Below, piece by piece: positions 7,265 to 15,634 of a stretch of 16,868 nucleotides of DNA (within the stretch, counting starts at the first letter, position 1; each line of letters begins with the position of its first letter). The notes under the pieces are model-generated. The model was not told where the DNA came from. It saw only the letters and a program-made list of their open reading frames with translations, and ran no database searches. Source of the DNA: an uncultured Streptococcus sp. (lineage in GTDB: Bacteria > Bacillota > Bacilli > Lactobacillales > Streptococcaceae). The stretch is taken from positions 1 through 16,868 of the forward strand of contig CABSRC010000024.1 in assembly GCA_902480035.1 (NCBI GenBank), read 5' to 3'. Both the position numbers and the translations under genes were made by a program.

Positions 7265-7801
7265 CTATTTCAATTTAGATTTTATAACTTGCAATTGGTG
7301 TTTGAGACTGGTATCCAACGTTTTATGATTGGCTGTCACGACAAAGCCACCAATTAAATCTGGATCGATCTTTTGTTGGATCGAGCGAACTTGAATCCCA
7401 AATTTTCTTTCGATAATGGGTACTAGCTTTTGCTCTTGAACAGGATCCAAACCAGCAACTGTCGTAACAGTGACGACAAATGCGTTGCTCAACAGTTGAA
7501 TCTGATCCAAACAAATCGTTACAATGTCATAAAATAAGGCTTCACGATGATTGAGAATAACCACTTCAATCAAATGGTCGAGTAATTGTGAATCAGAGGG
7601 TTGAAAAAGTCTTAGACTTTTTGCTTTCTCTTCATCCTCTACACCGATATGAGCTAAGAAGTTAGCAAGTCCAGTCTCCTCAAAAATGCCCTTGATTTGG
7701 GTCAATTTTTCAAAGACAAGATCTTGTTCTCCTTTTTCAAAGACCAATTGAACAAAAGGCTGGGTATATTTCTCAATCACCATCAGTTGCTTTTTGTCCA
7801 T
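7265..7801 (-). CDS. atpH: ATP synthase F1 delta subunit
   Basis: The 178-residue protein links the F1 head to the peripheral stalk (b subunit). It has the all-helical N-terminal domain (about 1-105) and the conserved C-terminal GGFVVTANHKTLDTSLKHQL segment. Its ATG overlaps the atpF stop by one base (TAATG), so translation is probably coupled; AGGAG in the end of atpF serves as the ribosome binding site. This is the least conserved F1 subunit, but position and C-terminal motif make it secure. Confidence 0.95.
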   Translation of the reverse strand: MDKKQLMVIEKYTQPFVQLVFEKGEQDLVFEKLTQIKGIFEETGLANFLAHIGVEDEEKAKSLRLFQPSDSQLLDHLIEVVILNHREALFYDIVTICLDQIQLLSNAFVVTVTTVAGLDPVQEQKLVPIIERKFGIQVRSIQQKIDPDLIGGFVVTANHKTLDTSLKHQLQVIKSKLK

Positions 7802-8295
7802 TAGGCTTCTCCTAATTCATCAAGATAGCGATCGATCAGTTGGCGTTGACCTTCAGCATCCAGCTGTTGACTCAACAATTTGCTGGCAAGATTGACAGTG
7901 AGATCTGCCACATCGCCTTTGATACTGTTCAATGCTTCTTCTTTGTTATGCGCAATTTCTTGTTGCGCTTTTTCTTTCAAACGTACTGCTTCTTGAGTGG
8001 CTTCTGAAAGGATCTGAGATTTGTTCTTTTCTGCAGTATCCTTTGCATTTTCGACAATAGACGCAGCTTCTTTGCGGCTACCTGCCAACTCTTCTTCACG
8101 TTTACTTGCTAGTTCCTCAGCTTTTTGACGAGCTGATTCTGCTCCATCAATATCATCTGTAATCTTTTTGGCACGCGCTTCTAAAATTCCATTGATATTG
8201 TTCCATGCAAATTTCTTTATTAAAAAGATTAATAATAGGAAGGAACCAGCAATGAGAATAAAGTTACCAATAATTTCACTCATTGATACATGCAT
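7801..8295 (-). CDS. atpF: ATP synthase Fo b subunit
   Basis: The 164-residue protein is the peripheral-stalk subunit. It has one membrane helix (about residues 8-27, IIGNFILIAGSFLLLIFLI) and a long, highly charged Ala/Glu/Lys/Gln-rich coiled coil (about 38-150) that dimerises and reaches the delta subunit. The first ATG (8295) is chosen because GGAGGAG lies 7 nt upstream; a second ATG four codons later has no ribosome binding site. It lies 19 bp after atpB. Confidence 0.96.
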   Translation of the reverse strand: MHVSMSEIIGNFILIAGSFLLLIFLIKKFAWNNINGILEARAKKITDDIDGAESARQKAEELASKREEELAGSRKEAASIVENAKDTAEKNKSQILSEATQEAVRLKEKAQQEIAHNKEEALNSIKGDVADLTVNLASKLLSQQLDAEGQRQLIDRYLDELGEA

Positions 8296-8314
8296 TCTTC
8301 TACTCCTCCTCTAC

Positions 8315-9028
8315 TTACTCTTCACCATTAATTTTCTTACCAATATAGATTGATGACAACATGGTAAACACATAGGCTTGGATACATGAAATAAAAATTG
8401 AAAATGCAGTCCATGCCATGCTACCAATAAAGGCAAATGGATACCAATAGAAAGCTTGGTGTGATAAGTTCACGAGCAAGCTTGCTAATACCTCACCCGC
8501 AAAGATATTTCCGAAGATCCGAAGTGCCAAGGAGGCAAAGTTCGTTAATTCTTCCAAAATATTCATGGGGGTCATAAATCCAGGTGTCACAAAAGCCTTT
8601 AAATATTCCTTCACACCACGTCGGCGAATTCCTTCTACATGGGCGATCAGGGTGATCAAAAATGAGAAGGCAAAGTCATAACCGAGGTTAGCGGTCGGTG
8701 AAGTCCACAAATTGTAACCATTGGTCGTTTCGATTTTAGCCATCAATCCAATGTTATTGGCCACTAAAAGAAATAGGAAAAGAACAAACAAGAACAAGGA
8801 ATAGTCCTTTATATAATGTTCCCCAATATTTCCTTTGGTGAAGCCTACGACAAAGTCATATGCGTATTCCAGCACATTTTGTTTGCCCTTTGGTCGGATC
8901 GTCATTTTACGGCTGGCCCAATAAATAAAGCCAAAAACCACCAAAACAGCAATCAAGGTCATAGCAAGTAGGGTCAAATTAAAAGTTACAGGTCCAAGAG
9001 TTATCGTTGGAGTGATACTTTCTTCCAA
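8315..9028 (-). CDS. atpB: ATP synthase Fo a subunit, TTG start
   Basis: The 237-residue polytopic membrane protein has 5-6 hydrophobic segments and forms the proton half-channels against the c-ring. The essential Arg is Arg170 in LALRIFGNIFAGEV. Trp206 corresponds to the residue whose change gives optochin resistance in pneumococcus. The start is TTG at 9028-9026, preceded by a near-perfect AAAGGAGGTG with 7-nt spacing; no in-frame ATG or GTG is near. The strong ribosome binding site may offset the weak start codon. It lies 33 bp after atpE. Confidence 0.96.
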   Translation of the reverse strand: MEESITPTITLGPVTFNLTLLAMTLIAVLVVFGFIYWASRKMTIRPKGKQNVLEYAYDFVVGFTKGNIGEHYIKDYSLFLFVLFLFLLVANNIGLMAKIETTNGYNLWTSPTANLGYDFAFSFLITLIAHVEGIRRRGVKEYLKAFVTPGFMTPMNILEELTNFASLALRIFGNIFAGEVLASLLVNLSHQAFYWYPFAFIGSMAWTAFSIFISCIQAYVFTMLSSIYIGKKINGEE

Positions 9029-9061
9029 GTTTTGACACCTCCTTTTCTAAAATAGAAGTGC

Positions 9062-9262
9062 TTATTTGATAATGAAGGCCATAACCAAGGTTACGAAGAA
9101 AGTACCTTCGACAAAGGCAACACCAAGAATCAAGAGGCTACGCAATTGACCAATAATTTCTGGTTGACGAGACGCAGATTTCAATAGGCTGCTCATCATC
9201 AAACCTTCTGCCAGTGATACACCAAAGCAGGCTAAACAAAGACCTAAAAATGTTAAATTCAT
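9062..9262 (-). CDS. atpE: ATP synthase Fo c subunit (proteolipid)
   Basis: The 66-residue protein has two membrane helices (about 3-25 and 42-65) joined by the conserved polar loop SRQPE. The proton-carrying carboxylate is Glu52 in AFVEGTF. It is the first gene of the operon, ahead of atpB, as is characteristic of streptococci. The ATG has AGGAG upstream with 8-nt spacing, and a second AGGAGG lies further up in the leader. Residues 14, 20, 23 and 48-50 (Gly, Gly, Met, Val-Ala-Phe), the positions mutated in optochin-resistant pneumococci, carry the susceptible-type residues as I recall them. Confidence 0.97.
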   Translation of the reverse strand: MNLTFLGLCLACFGVSLAEGLMMSSLLKSASRQPEIIGQLRSLLILGVAFVEGTFFVTLVMAFIIK

Positions 9263-9295
9263 GATGAATTCTCCTTTTATAAATTTTACCTCCTT

Positions 9296-9324
9296 AGTTT
9301 ACTCCTAAAAGATATAATAGTCAA
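9296..9324 (-). promoter_or_regulatory. Candidate promoter of the atp operon
   Basis: The minus strand shows TTGACT (9324-9319), a 17-bp spacer, and TAAACT (9301-9296). The expected start is near 9289, giving a leader of about 27 nt that holds the atpE ribosome binding site. This is the best sigma-A match in the 228-bp gap between the protease gene and atpE. An AT-rich tract with long A and T runs lies upstream and could act as an UP element. Confidence 0.6.
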
Positions 9325-9337
9325 ATATTTCCTAGAA

Positions 9338-9353
9338 AAGAAAGCGTTTTTGT
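9338..9353. promoter_or_regulatory. cre-like (CcpA) element upstream of the atp promoter
   Basis: The plus strand reads AAGAAAGCGTTTTTGT, matching 14 of 16 positions of the catabolite-responsive element pattern WWGAAARCGYTTTCWW. Mismatches are confined to the right half-site. It ends 14 bp upstream of the -35 box, a place from which CcpA may activate or modulate. It is a degenerate site in AT-rich DNA, so chance occurrence is possible. Confidence 0.4.
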
Positions 9354-9452
9354 TAAATTACGTTATTTTTTTAATATGATAATTTTTCCGACCTAAGATT
9401 GATTCCTTTTAATTTTTAGACACTTTGTCCACCTCTATTCATTTTTCCTTCT

Positions 9453-9483
9453 AAAAAACTCTCACCTGCTCAGCAGATGAGAG
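9453..9483 (-). terminator. Rho-independent terminator of the metalloprotease gene
   Basis: The minus strand CTCTCATCTG (9483-9474) pairs with CAGGTGAGAG (9468-9459) around a 5-nt loop, with one wobble pair, and is followed by six Ts (9458-9453). It begins 7 bp after the stop codon. It separates the protease transcript from the atp operon. Confidence 0.9.
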
Positions 9484-9490
9484 AATTCAA

Positions 9491-12400
9491 TTATTTAAAG
9501 ATAGACGTTTTAAAACTATCTGTTTGTTGGAGCAATTTCTTAAAGATTTTTTCTTTCAGTGCAACCGTATTGTCAAATTTGACAGAACCGTTACTTAGAG
9601 TAGCCTTATCTTTATCCACTGCTTCAGCAAATGCACGTTTCAAGCCTTCATAGCTATTGTAGGTCTTCCCATCGATGTCAATAGCCTGAATTCCATTTTT
9701 GGCACTGGTCACCACTTCATTGAAGTAAGCTTTCTTCCAGTCTTCAAGGGTACTGAATCTTCCATCAGAAATCTTCTGAATGACGAAGTCATCTCCTAGA
9801 GTGGCACGTCCAGCTTGTTTGGACTCTTGTTTATACTTGTTTGAAGCATAACCCAGGAATCCTTTTTCATAGCCATAGTAACCCCAGAGTCTGAAGGTAT
9901 TGTGTTTGAAGGACATGGCTCCAGGAGCCCCTTCACTGGTGTTCCCACCATAGATACCTGTCATCATCGGCACAGTCACATAGGCTGAACCAAAGTCAGA
10001 TGGATTATAGACGCCATTTCCAGGACCACGGTTGGTCATGAAATTGTTGGTGATGAGGTCATCTACTGTATTTAAAGCAATCGCTTTTTCCTCATCACTC
10101 AAAGCCCGAACCTTATCGAATTGATTCTTGGTGTTCGCTCCTCGGTATTGTTTATCAACCTTCTTGAACCAAGCATTGTTTAAGTCCTTACTATGTTTGT
10201 CCAATACAGCTTCCCCTTCTAGGTAATCCAGAAGCATGAGCGTATCGTTATAACCTTTCATGTAGCGATCAATCTCATCGCGTGATTGAAGATTGTTTGG
10301 ATTGGTATTGTACCATTGGTTGCCATCGTTAGGACGTTCATAGGCCATGTTGAGACCTAAGGCTTTGTATTCTCCATTTGGATTCGATACAGATGGTGTT
10401 TGGAGCATTCCTTGGGCAAAGGCTTCAATATCAGTCCCTTCGCGGTGTCTCCAACCACCTAAGTAAACCATACGGTCATTGACGTGCGTCGTTTCGTGGG
10501 TAAAGGCAGACACCCCAAAGTCACTGATCATATCGGTCACCATGAAGAAGACAGAATCATCTTTATATGGATTTCCGTAAATTCGAGCTACAGCCCCCAT
10601 GCGCCAATCTGTCGCATGGTAACGATCGGTAGGTCCGTACAATTCACGGATTGGAGCGACATCTTTGCCACTATCTGTATGTCCATAGCGATCTGTACTG
10701 ATGCCCTTATAGTTTTGGTTATCAAGAACAGGGGTCGGCACCATATTGTTGCTCTTCAGGAGCTGATTGCGAACCTTATCCGTTGCTAGACGCGACCAGA
10801 AATCTAGGTAATTTTGTTGCCCTTTAGCGACCTTATCAATTACCGCCTTGAAGGCATTTCGTTCGGCTTCGGTGTTCTTGCCATATTTCTCGAAGGAACT
10901 ATAGGCCATGGTGTTGTAGGTTGAAATCAAGAACATATGGGCATCTTTTAAGTTCAAGAGTGGCAAGATCATTTTACCGTGAACATCATTGTTTAAGCCT
11001 TCGTATGCTCGATGTTTCTTATCGGCAAACTCAGGAGTTGTTGTTTTTGGCTCTACAATATAGACATTGTCTTTGGTTGCTTTGATGAACCAATCATTCA
11101 AGTCTGTATCACTTGTAAAGAGCTCCATATTGTATTTCAGGAAGTCATTTAAGTTACCAGAAAGAGTCGATTTAGCCACAACTTCACGGAAGGCATCGTG
11201 GGTACGAGTCCCTTTGATGTAGTCTTCTTTTGAACCAATTTCAATCAAACGGTCTAAGACATCAACATTCTTCCCATAGAAGTCTGGCTTGAACAACATG
11301 AGCTGCTTGATATTGAAGTTATCAAACTTAACTCCGTAGTAACGATTGAGGTAAGACAAACCAAGAAGAACAGCGGCCTTGTTGTCATCAACTTTCTTGA
11401 TAAGGGCCCGTTTGGCAGCCTCATCCGTGTTCAATTGATGGTCTTGGTTTTCAACCAACTGTTTCACAAAGTGAGTCAAATTATCCTTCACCTCTTTGAA
11501 GGATTCTTCAAGATAAAGGTTCTTAATGGCATTGACTTTGTTAGGTCCTGTTCTACCAAGATGTGTGTAGATTGGGTCAGATTGTAATTCGACGGGATTT
11601 AATGTTTCAACAATGGCACTAATGAGATCGCTCCGGTCTTTGTCCACCATATTCGGCGTGTAGACCACTTCACCGAGCTCCGCTACGCTGTACTCTTTCA
11701 CTTGTTCGACTTTTGAATCTTTCGGTGAAATGCTAAAGATATCTTTTGTCTTATCCGAGTAATGGATCAGAATGTGGTCGGCATCAGTCAATTCTGTTAC
11801 AAAATCATTGCCCTTCATGGCCGTCACAGACAAGACTTCCTTGGTCAAGAGAGGACTAGTCGCAGCCAATTTGTTTCCTTGGTCGACAATCCACTCTTTG
11901 TTGTAGAATGGTTGCAGTTTTGCAATATTGCGGTAAGCAAGTTCGCGAGCGGCGTCGTAGCCATCAATTGCTTTGTATTGATCGTCTTTGTTAACAAGGT
12001 TATTGAGTTTATCTTCAACAGGTTTCGTGCTTTCAAATTTATCAGCAGTAATTCCCATTGCTTCAATTTTCTGCTCAGCTTCTGCAAGGGAAATGCTAGG
12101 GATTTTACGAGAGTTGTTAAAGGATTTCTTCCCTTCACTCACGTCCTCCACACTGTAATTGCGCTTGGTTCTTGAATAGGTGAAGTAGTCGTCAGCATCA
12201 ATATCTGAGTGACCAAAGACCATCTCACCTGTTTTGACTTTCATCATAGTGATGTTGTCTTCAATAGTACCCAAGGCCCAGTTGGTACCCAGCAATCCAC
12301 CAGACTGAACAGCTTCTTTCAGTTCAATCGAACCTTTAGCAACTGAATTTCTGAGGACCCCTTCTTTACCGACCGTGTAGTTATTCCCACCATTTTGAGA

Positions 12401-15400
12401 TGAATAAACTAAACCTGCAGCTTTGGCTTTATTACCAGTAATTTCAGCATCAACGTAGGCTTTTTCAACGACACCCTTCCAGTTTTCTCCTAGGACACCC
12501 GCTAAATAACCACCTTTATTGCCAGCAGCGTGTAGTTTCCCGATGAAAGCAACATTACTAACCTTCCCACTACCATCAATTTTATTGATAATACCAGCTA
12601 CATCGTTGTTTCCAACAACGCTTCCTGTTACTTTGACATTTTCTATAGTCGCATTATTTTTGATGACACCTGCGATCGGTGCTACTCGATCAAATCCACG
12701 CATGTCAATGTTAACATTTTCAAGCAAGAGATTCTTAACAGTACCACCTTCGATGTTACCAAATAACGGTCTCGCAATGTTATGGATAGCAAATTTATTT
12801 CCATCCGTACTTTCCAATATTCCCTTGAAGGCATTGGTTACATAGGATTTTCCTGCTGCTGGTACATTGGCCGCATTCATACTGCTACCAAGCTTAAAGG
12901 TACCAGTCGGATTGGCTTGCATAGCTTTTACAAGTTCGTTGAAATTGTAGTAGACGTCTCCTTCATGAGCTTTCGGCTTCGCAATGTAGTGGACATAGTC
13001 CTCACTGAACAGATTGTCCGCAGTCCGTTGGATGAGATCTGGAGCTTTGGCTGTTACTTTGTATAAGGTCGCTCCATCTACCGTCACTTCTTCGATTTTA
13101 TCAACGGCCAGTTTTGTGACCTTATTATCATGGGTGGTAACCTTTAAGTAATAAGGTTTCACATCTGAAGGTGTTTCTGACAAGAGGCTACGATCAGTCT
13201 CAAGGCCTTGGTCATCCACGCTAATCAGACTAGTTTCCTTGATGTTTTTGACTTCAACTTTTTTAAGGTCAAGCCTTAGTGGTTCTTCCTTGAGAACTTC
13301 TTCTTCATCCCCATTTCCACGGTCATAGACCATGGTCGTTGCCAGCGTATAATCCTTGTAGTAGTCCAAGTCCGCTAAGGCAGCTACTAAATCAGCCTCT
13401 GAAAGGGCAAAAGTTTTCACCACTTGATCGCCCTTCTTCAACACCGCCTGAATGGACTTGATGGTCACACCCTCTGGTTTGTCTAAATGATAGGAAGCTT
13501 TGGCACTGCGCTTCAATTCTTCCTTATCGACCTGGGTCAAGGTCAAAGTTGGCTTGTCTAGTTCTTTGGTCCCTTTTTTAATGATCTGATCTTGCGCTTG
13601 TTCCACAACTTCCTCCGAAACTGTTGGAGCATCCGCAGTTTTTACACCTTTAATGGTCTTGTAGACCTTGGTGATTTTCTTATTCCCATTTTTTCCTGCT
13701 TGAGAAACCGTTTCGCTTCCTTTTAGCAGGGTGGCATCTTCTTCGGTTACCGTCTTAAATGGAATTTCCTCAAAAGCAACTTCCTCTGTTTGGCCTTCAA
13801 TCGCCTTGGTCCCACGACTAATTTTTTCTGTCACAGGAGCTTTTACCGTTTCAGTTGTCGTGCTGAGAGGCTCTCCAACTTTCTCACCATTGACCGTTTT
13901 ATAGACACGACGAATTTCCTGGCTACCGGCCTCTCCTTTTTGAAGGATCCTTTCTTCATCAGTATAGCGGTCCGCATCTGGTACATATTCAGTTTCATAA
14001 GGAAGGAGCACCGTTTCTGTTTCTGTAACTGTTCCTTCCGTTATTTGGTAAACTGGGTTCTCAGGCTGAATTGGGGCTTCACCGATATGGCCTTCTTCTT
14101 GCGTTCCCTTGGCTTCGATGACACCGGTATAGGCTGGGTTCTCAGGCTGTACAGGAGCTTCACCAACATGGCCTTCCTCTTGCGTTCCTTTGGCTTCGAT
14201 GACACCGGTATAGGCTGGATTCTCTGGCTGTACAGGAGCTTCACCAACATGGCCTTCCTCTTGTGTTCCCTTGGCTTCTACTACCCCTGTATAGGCTGGA
14301 TTCTCTGGTTGAACAGGAGCTTCACCAACATGGCCTTCTTCTTGTGTTCCCTTGGCTTCCACTACTCCTGTATAGGCTGGAGTCTCTGGCTGTACAGGAG
14401 CTTCACCCACGTGACCTTCTTCCTGCGTCCCCTTAGCTGTTACAACTGGAGCAGGGCTTGGTTGAGGGATTGGTTGCGGATCTTCTTTTGTCCCAACGGC
14501 AAGAATTTGTGAAACTGGTTCTTTAGTGACCTTGCTTTCAACTACTCTGCGAACTTCTTGTCCATCTACCACGCTGACTTCCGTCAATATAGTCCGCTCT
14601 CCATTTTGGCCAGCTGTCAGCACCTTGGTTTGCCCTTTGGCTAATGTAGGATCAGCTTGGTTGACAATTTCAAACGGCACAGGCTCAGTAGAGACTTCAA
14701 GGCTTGGTTTTTCAACTTGAGGAAAGGCTGGAGCGACTTCTGGCGTCACACGCGCTTGTGGTTCCATTTGTGCAATCTCTGCACTTGTTTTGATCGAACT
14801 CTCTACAGATGGTTGGATTCTCTGAATAGATTTTGGTTCTTGTGAGTTCGTCTTTTGGACAGACGGGTAGCGCAGATAGCCAACATAGTCATAGCCATCA
14901 ATATGAATCACGCCATTTGCCAGATCTTTGCTCGATGCGATCGAAAGATTCTGATTATAAGCGCGTAAAACTTGGTTTTGCAAAGCTGCAATTTCAATTG
15001 GTAGCAGAAGACTTTGGCTCATAGCTCCAATCAAAAGGACAGCCATGACTTTCTTTCTGTGCTTATTAGAAAGTAAGAGGACCGCAAAAGAAGCAGTAGC
15101 TAGACTTAGACCTAACAATGCCACTTCCTGACTTCCTGTTTGGGGAAGCACTGGCTGAGTTGCCTCCTTCTTCTTATAGACTAGAAAGAAGGTATCTTCA
15201 TTTTGATAGTCTTCAGGGATTGCATGAATCACCTGTGCTTTTTCTTCAGAGGTTAGCTCTTCTTCTGTCACATAACCTAAGTGCACATTAGCAGGTAAGG
15301 TCACCTGATCTGCTTGTACAGGACGAGCTCCTAAGAGAGTCCCCCCTAATAAAAAGGCTCCAATGGCAACAGGACCAACCCCGACAGATAATTTCCGAAT

Positions 15401-15445
15401 CGAATATTTGGTCATTTTTTCAAAAGTTTGTTTAGCTTTTTTCAT
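9491..15445 (-). CDS. zmpB: ZmpB-family surface zinc metalloprotease (peptidase M26)
   Basis: The roughly 1984-residue secreted protease belongs to the streptococcal Iga/ZmpB group. Order from the N-terminus: YSIRK signal peptide (motif 14-18, cleavage near ARPVQA/D at 46), LPQTG at 100-104 followed by two hydrophobic segments (about 107-127 and 132-155), G5 domain (about 250-321), five 27-residue repeats (337-470), two more G5 domains (about 468-548 and 555-627), a Gly/Asn-rich beta-helix-like region (about 850-1080), and the catalytic part (about 1200-1984). The zinc site is HETTH at 1650-1654 plus Glu1674, 20 residues on, as in M26 enzymes. The C-terminal KLLQQTDSFKTSIFK and much of the catalytic part match pneumococcal ZmpB from memory. 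The start is ATG 15445 (MKKAKQ), with AGGA 8 nt upstream; the frame is open a further 27 codons but lacks a suitable start. The substrate is unknown; IgA1 cleavage cannot be inferred. Confidence 0.93.
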   Translation of the reverse strand: MKKAKQTFEKMTKYSIRKLSVGVGPVAIGAFLLGGTLLGARPVQADQVTLPANVHLGYVTEEELTSEEKAQVIHAIPEDYQNEDTFFLVYKKKEATQPVLPQTGSQEVALLGLSLATASFAVLLLSNKHRKKVMAVLLIGAMSQSLLLPIEIAALQNQVLRAYNQNLSIASSKDLANGVIHIDGYDYVGYLRYPSVQKTNSQEPKSIQRIQPSVESSIKTSAEIAQMEPQARVTPEVAPAFPQVEKPSLEVSTEPVPFEIVNQADPTLAKGQTKVLTAGQNGERTILTEVSVVDGQEVRRVVESKVTKEPVSQILAVGTKEDPQPIPQPSPAPVVTAKGTQEEGHVGEAPVQPETPAYTGVVEAKGTQEEGHVGEAPVQPENPAYTGVVEAKGTQEEGHVGEAPVQPENPAYTGVIEAKGTQEEGHVGEAPVQPENPAYTGVIEAKGTQEEGHIGEAPIQPENPVYQITEGTVTETETVLLPYETEYVPDADRYTDEERILQKGEAGSQEIRRVYKTVNGEKVGEPLSTTTETVKAPVTEKISRGTKAIEGQTEEVAFEEIPFKTVTEEDATLLKGSETVSQAGKNGNKKITKVYKTIKGVKTADAPTVSEEVVEQAQDQIIKKGTKELDKPTLTLTQVDKEELKRSAKASYHLDKPEGVTIKSIQAVLKKGDQVVKTFALSEADLVAALADLDYYKDYTLATTMVYDRGNGDEEEVLKEEPLRLDLKKVEVKNIKETSLISVDDQGLETDRSLLSETPSDVKPYYLKVTTHDNKVTKLAVDKIEEVTVDGATLYKVTAKAPDLIQRTADNLFSEDYVHYIAKPKAHEGDVYYNFNELVKAMQANPTGTFKLGSSMNAANVPAAGKSYVTNAFKGILESTDGNKFAIHNIARPLFGNIEGGTVKNLLLENVNIDMRGFDRVAPIAGVIKNNATIENVKVTGSVVGNNDVAGIINKIDGSGKVSNVAFIGKLHAAGNKGGYLAGVLGENWKGVVEKAYVDAEITGNKAKAAGLVYSSQNGGNNYTVGKEGVLRNSVAKGSIELKEAVQSGGLLGTNWALGTIEDNITMMKVKTGEMVFGHSDIDADDYFTYSRTKRNYSVEDVSEGKKSFNNSRKIPSISLAEAEQKIEAMGITADKFESTKPVEDKLNNLVNKDDQYKAIDGYDAARELAYRNIAKLQPFYNKEWIVDQGNKLAATSPLLTKEVLSVTAMKGNDFVTELTDADHILIHYSDKTKDIFSISPKDSKVEQVKEYSVAELGEVVYTPNMVDKDRSDLISAIVETLNPVELQSDPIYTHLGRTGPNKVNAIKNLYLEESFKEVKDNLTHFVKQLVENQDHQLNTDEAAKRALIKKVDDNKAAVLLGLSYLNRYYGVKFDNFNIKQLMLFKPDFYGKNVDVLDRLIEIGSKEDYIKGTRTHDAFREVVAKSTLSGNLNDFLKYNMELFTSDTDLNDWFIKATKDNVYIVEPKTTTPEFADKKHRAYEGLNNDVHGKMILPLLNLKDAHMFLISTYNTMAYSSFEKYGKNTEAERNAFKAVIDKVAKGQQNYLDFWSRLATDKVRNQLLKSNNMVPTPVLDNQNYKGISTDRYGHTDSGKDVAPIRELYGPTDRYHATDWRMGAVARIYGNPYKDDSVFFMVTDMISDFGVSAFTHETTHVNDRMVYLGGWRHREGTDIEAFAQGMLQTPSVSNPNGEYKALGLNMAYERPNDGNQWYNTNPNNLQSRDEIDRYMKGYNDTLMLLDYLEGEAVLDKHSKDLNNAWFKKVDKQYRGANTKNQFDKVRALSDEEKAIALNTVDDLITNNFMTNRGPGNGVYNPSDFGSAYVTVPMMTGIYGGNTSEGAPGAMSFKHNTFRLWGYYGYEKGFLGYASNKYKQESKQAGRATLGDDFVIQKISDGRFSTLEDWKKAYFNEVVTSAKNGIQAIDIDGKTYNSYEGLKRAFAEAVDKDKATLSNGSVKFDNTVALKEKIFKKLLQQTDSFKTSIFK
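14036..14437 (-). repeat. Five tandem 81-bp repeats in the protease gene
   Basis: Five in-frame copies of an 81-bp unit (27 residues) begin at 14437, 14356, 14275, 14194 and 14113. Each copy starts AKGTQEEGHVGEAP and ends with a Pro-rich QPENPAYTGV segment. The inner copies differ only by V/I and T/N changes at the protein level plus some silent changes. The last copy has diverged (GHIGEAPIQPENPVYQITE). The acidic, Pro-rich composition suggests an extended surface spacer between the first and second G5 domains. Copy number is likely to vary between strains. Confidence 0.95.
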
Positions 15446-15556
15446 CCTAAAATTCCTATATAGTAATATTTGAACCACATGTAGGCCCTTATTGATTAAA
15501 GAGGATGGGACCATCTCCAAAAACAAGGACCTTCCCGGGATTTTTTACCTTTACCT

Positions 15557-15585
15557 ATCTTATCTTTTTTCTTCTATTTTAGCAA
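15557..15585 (-). promoter_or_regulatory. Candidate promoter of the metalloprotease gene
   Basis: The minus strand shows TTGCTA (15585-15580), a 17-bp spacer, and TAAGAT (15562-15557), each 4 of 6 to consensus. The start would be near 15550, leaving a leader of about 105 nt with GC-rich short dyads (CCCGGG, GATGG/CCATC). A weaker alternative is TACTATATA just before the ribosome binding site, which would give a very short leader. No other promoter-like sequence stands out in the 230-bp spacer (15446-15675). Confidence 0.4.
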
Positions 15586-15634
15586 GCTCTAAAACTCAAA
15601 AAAATAAACCGTTTTCTTTATAGGAAGAAAGCAA

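Noticed and set aside
10484..10789. Plus-strand ORF opposite the zinc-site region of the protease
   Set aside because: It is antisense to conserved catalytic codons, with no promoter or ribosome binding site.
13790..14512. Plus-strand 240-codon ORF with a repeating Leu/Phe/Trp-rich pattern, resembling a repetitive membrane protein
   Set aside because: It is the antisense of the 81-bp coding repeats of the protease gene. Its periodicity is fully explained by them, and the minus-strand frame is a clear known family.
15446..15526. 27-codon N-terminal extension of the metalloprotease
   Set aside because: It would place a non-signal sequence ahead of the YSIRK signal peptide and has no spaced ribosome binding site. 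The ATG at 15445 fits the family.
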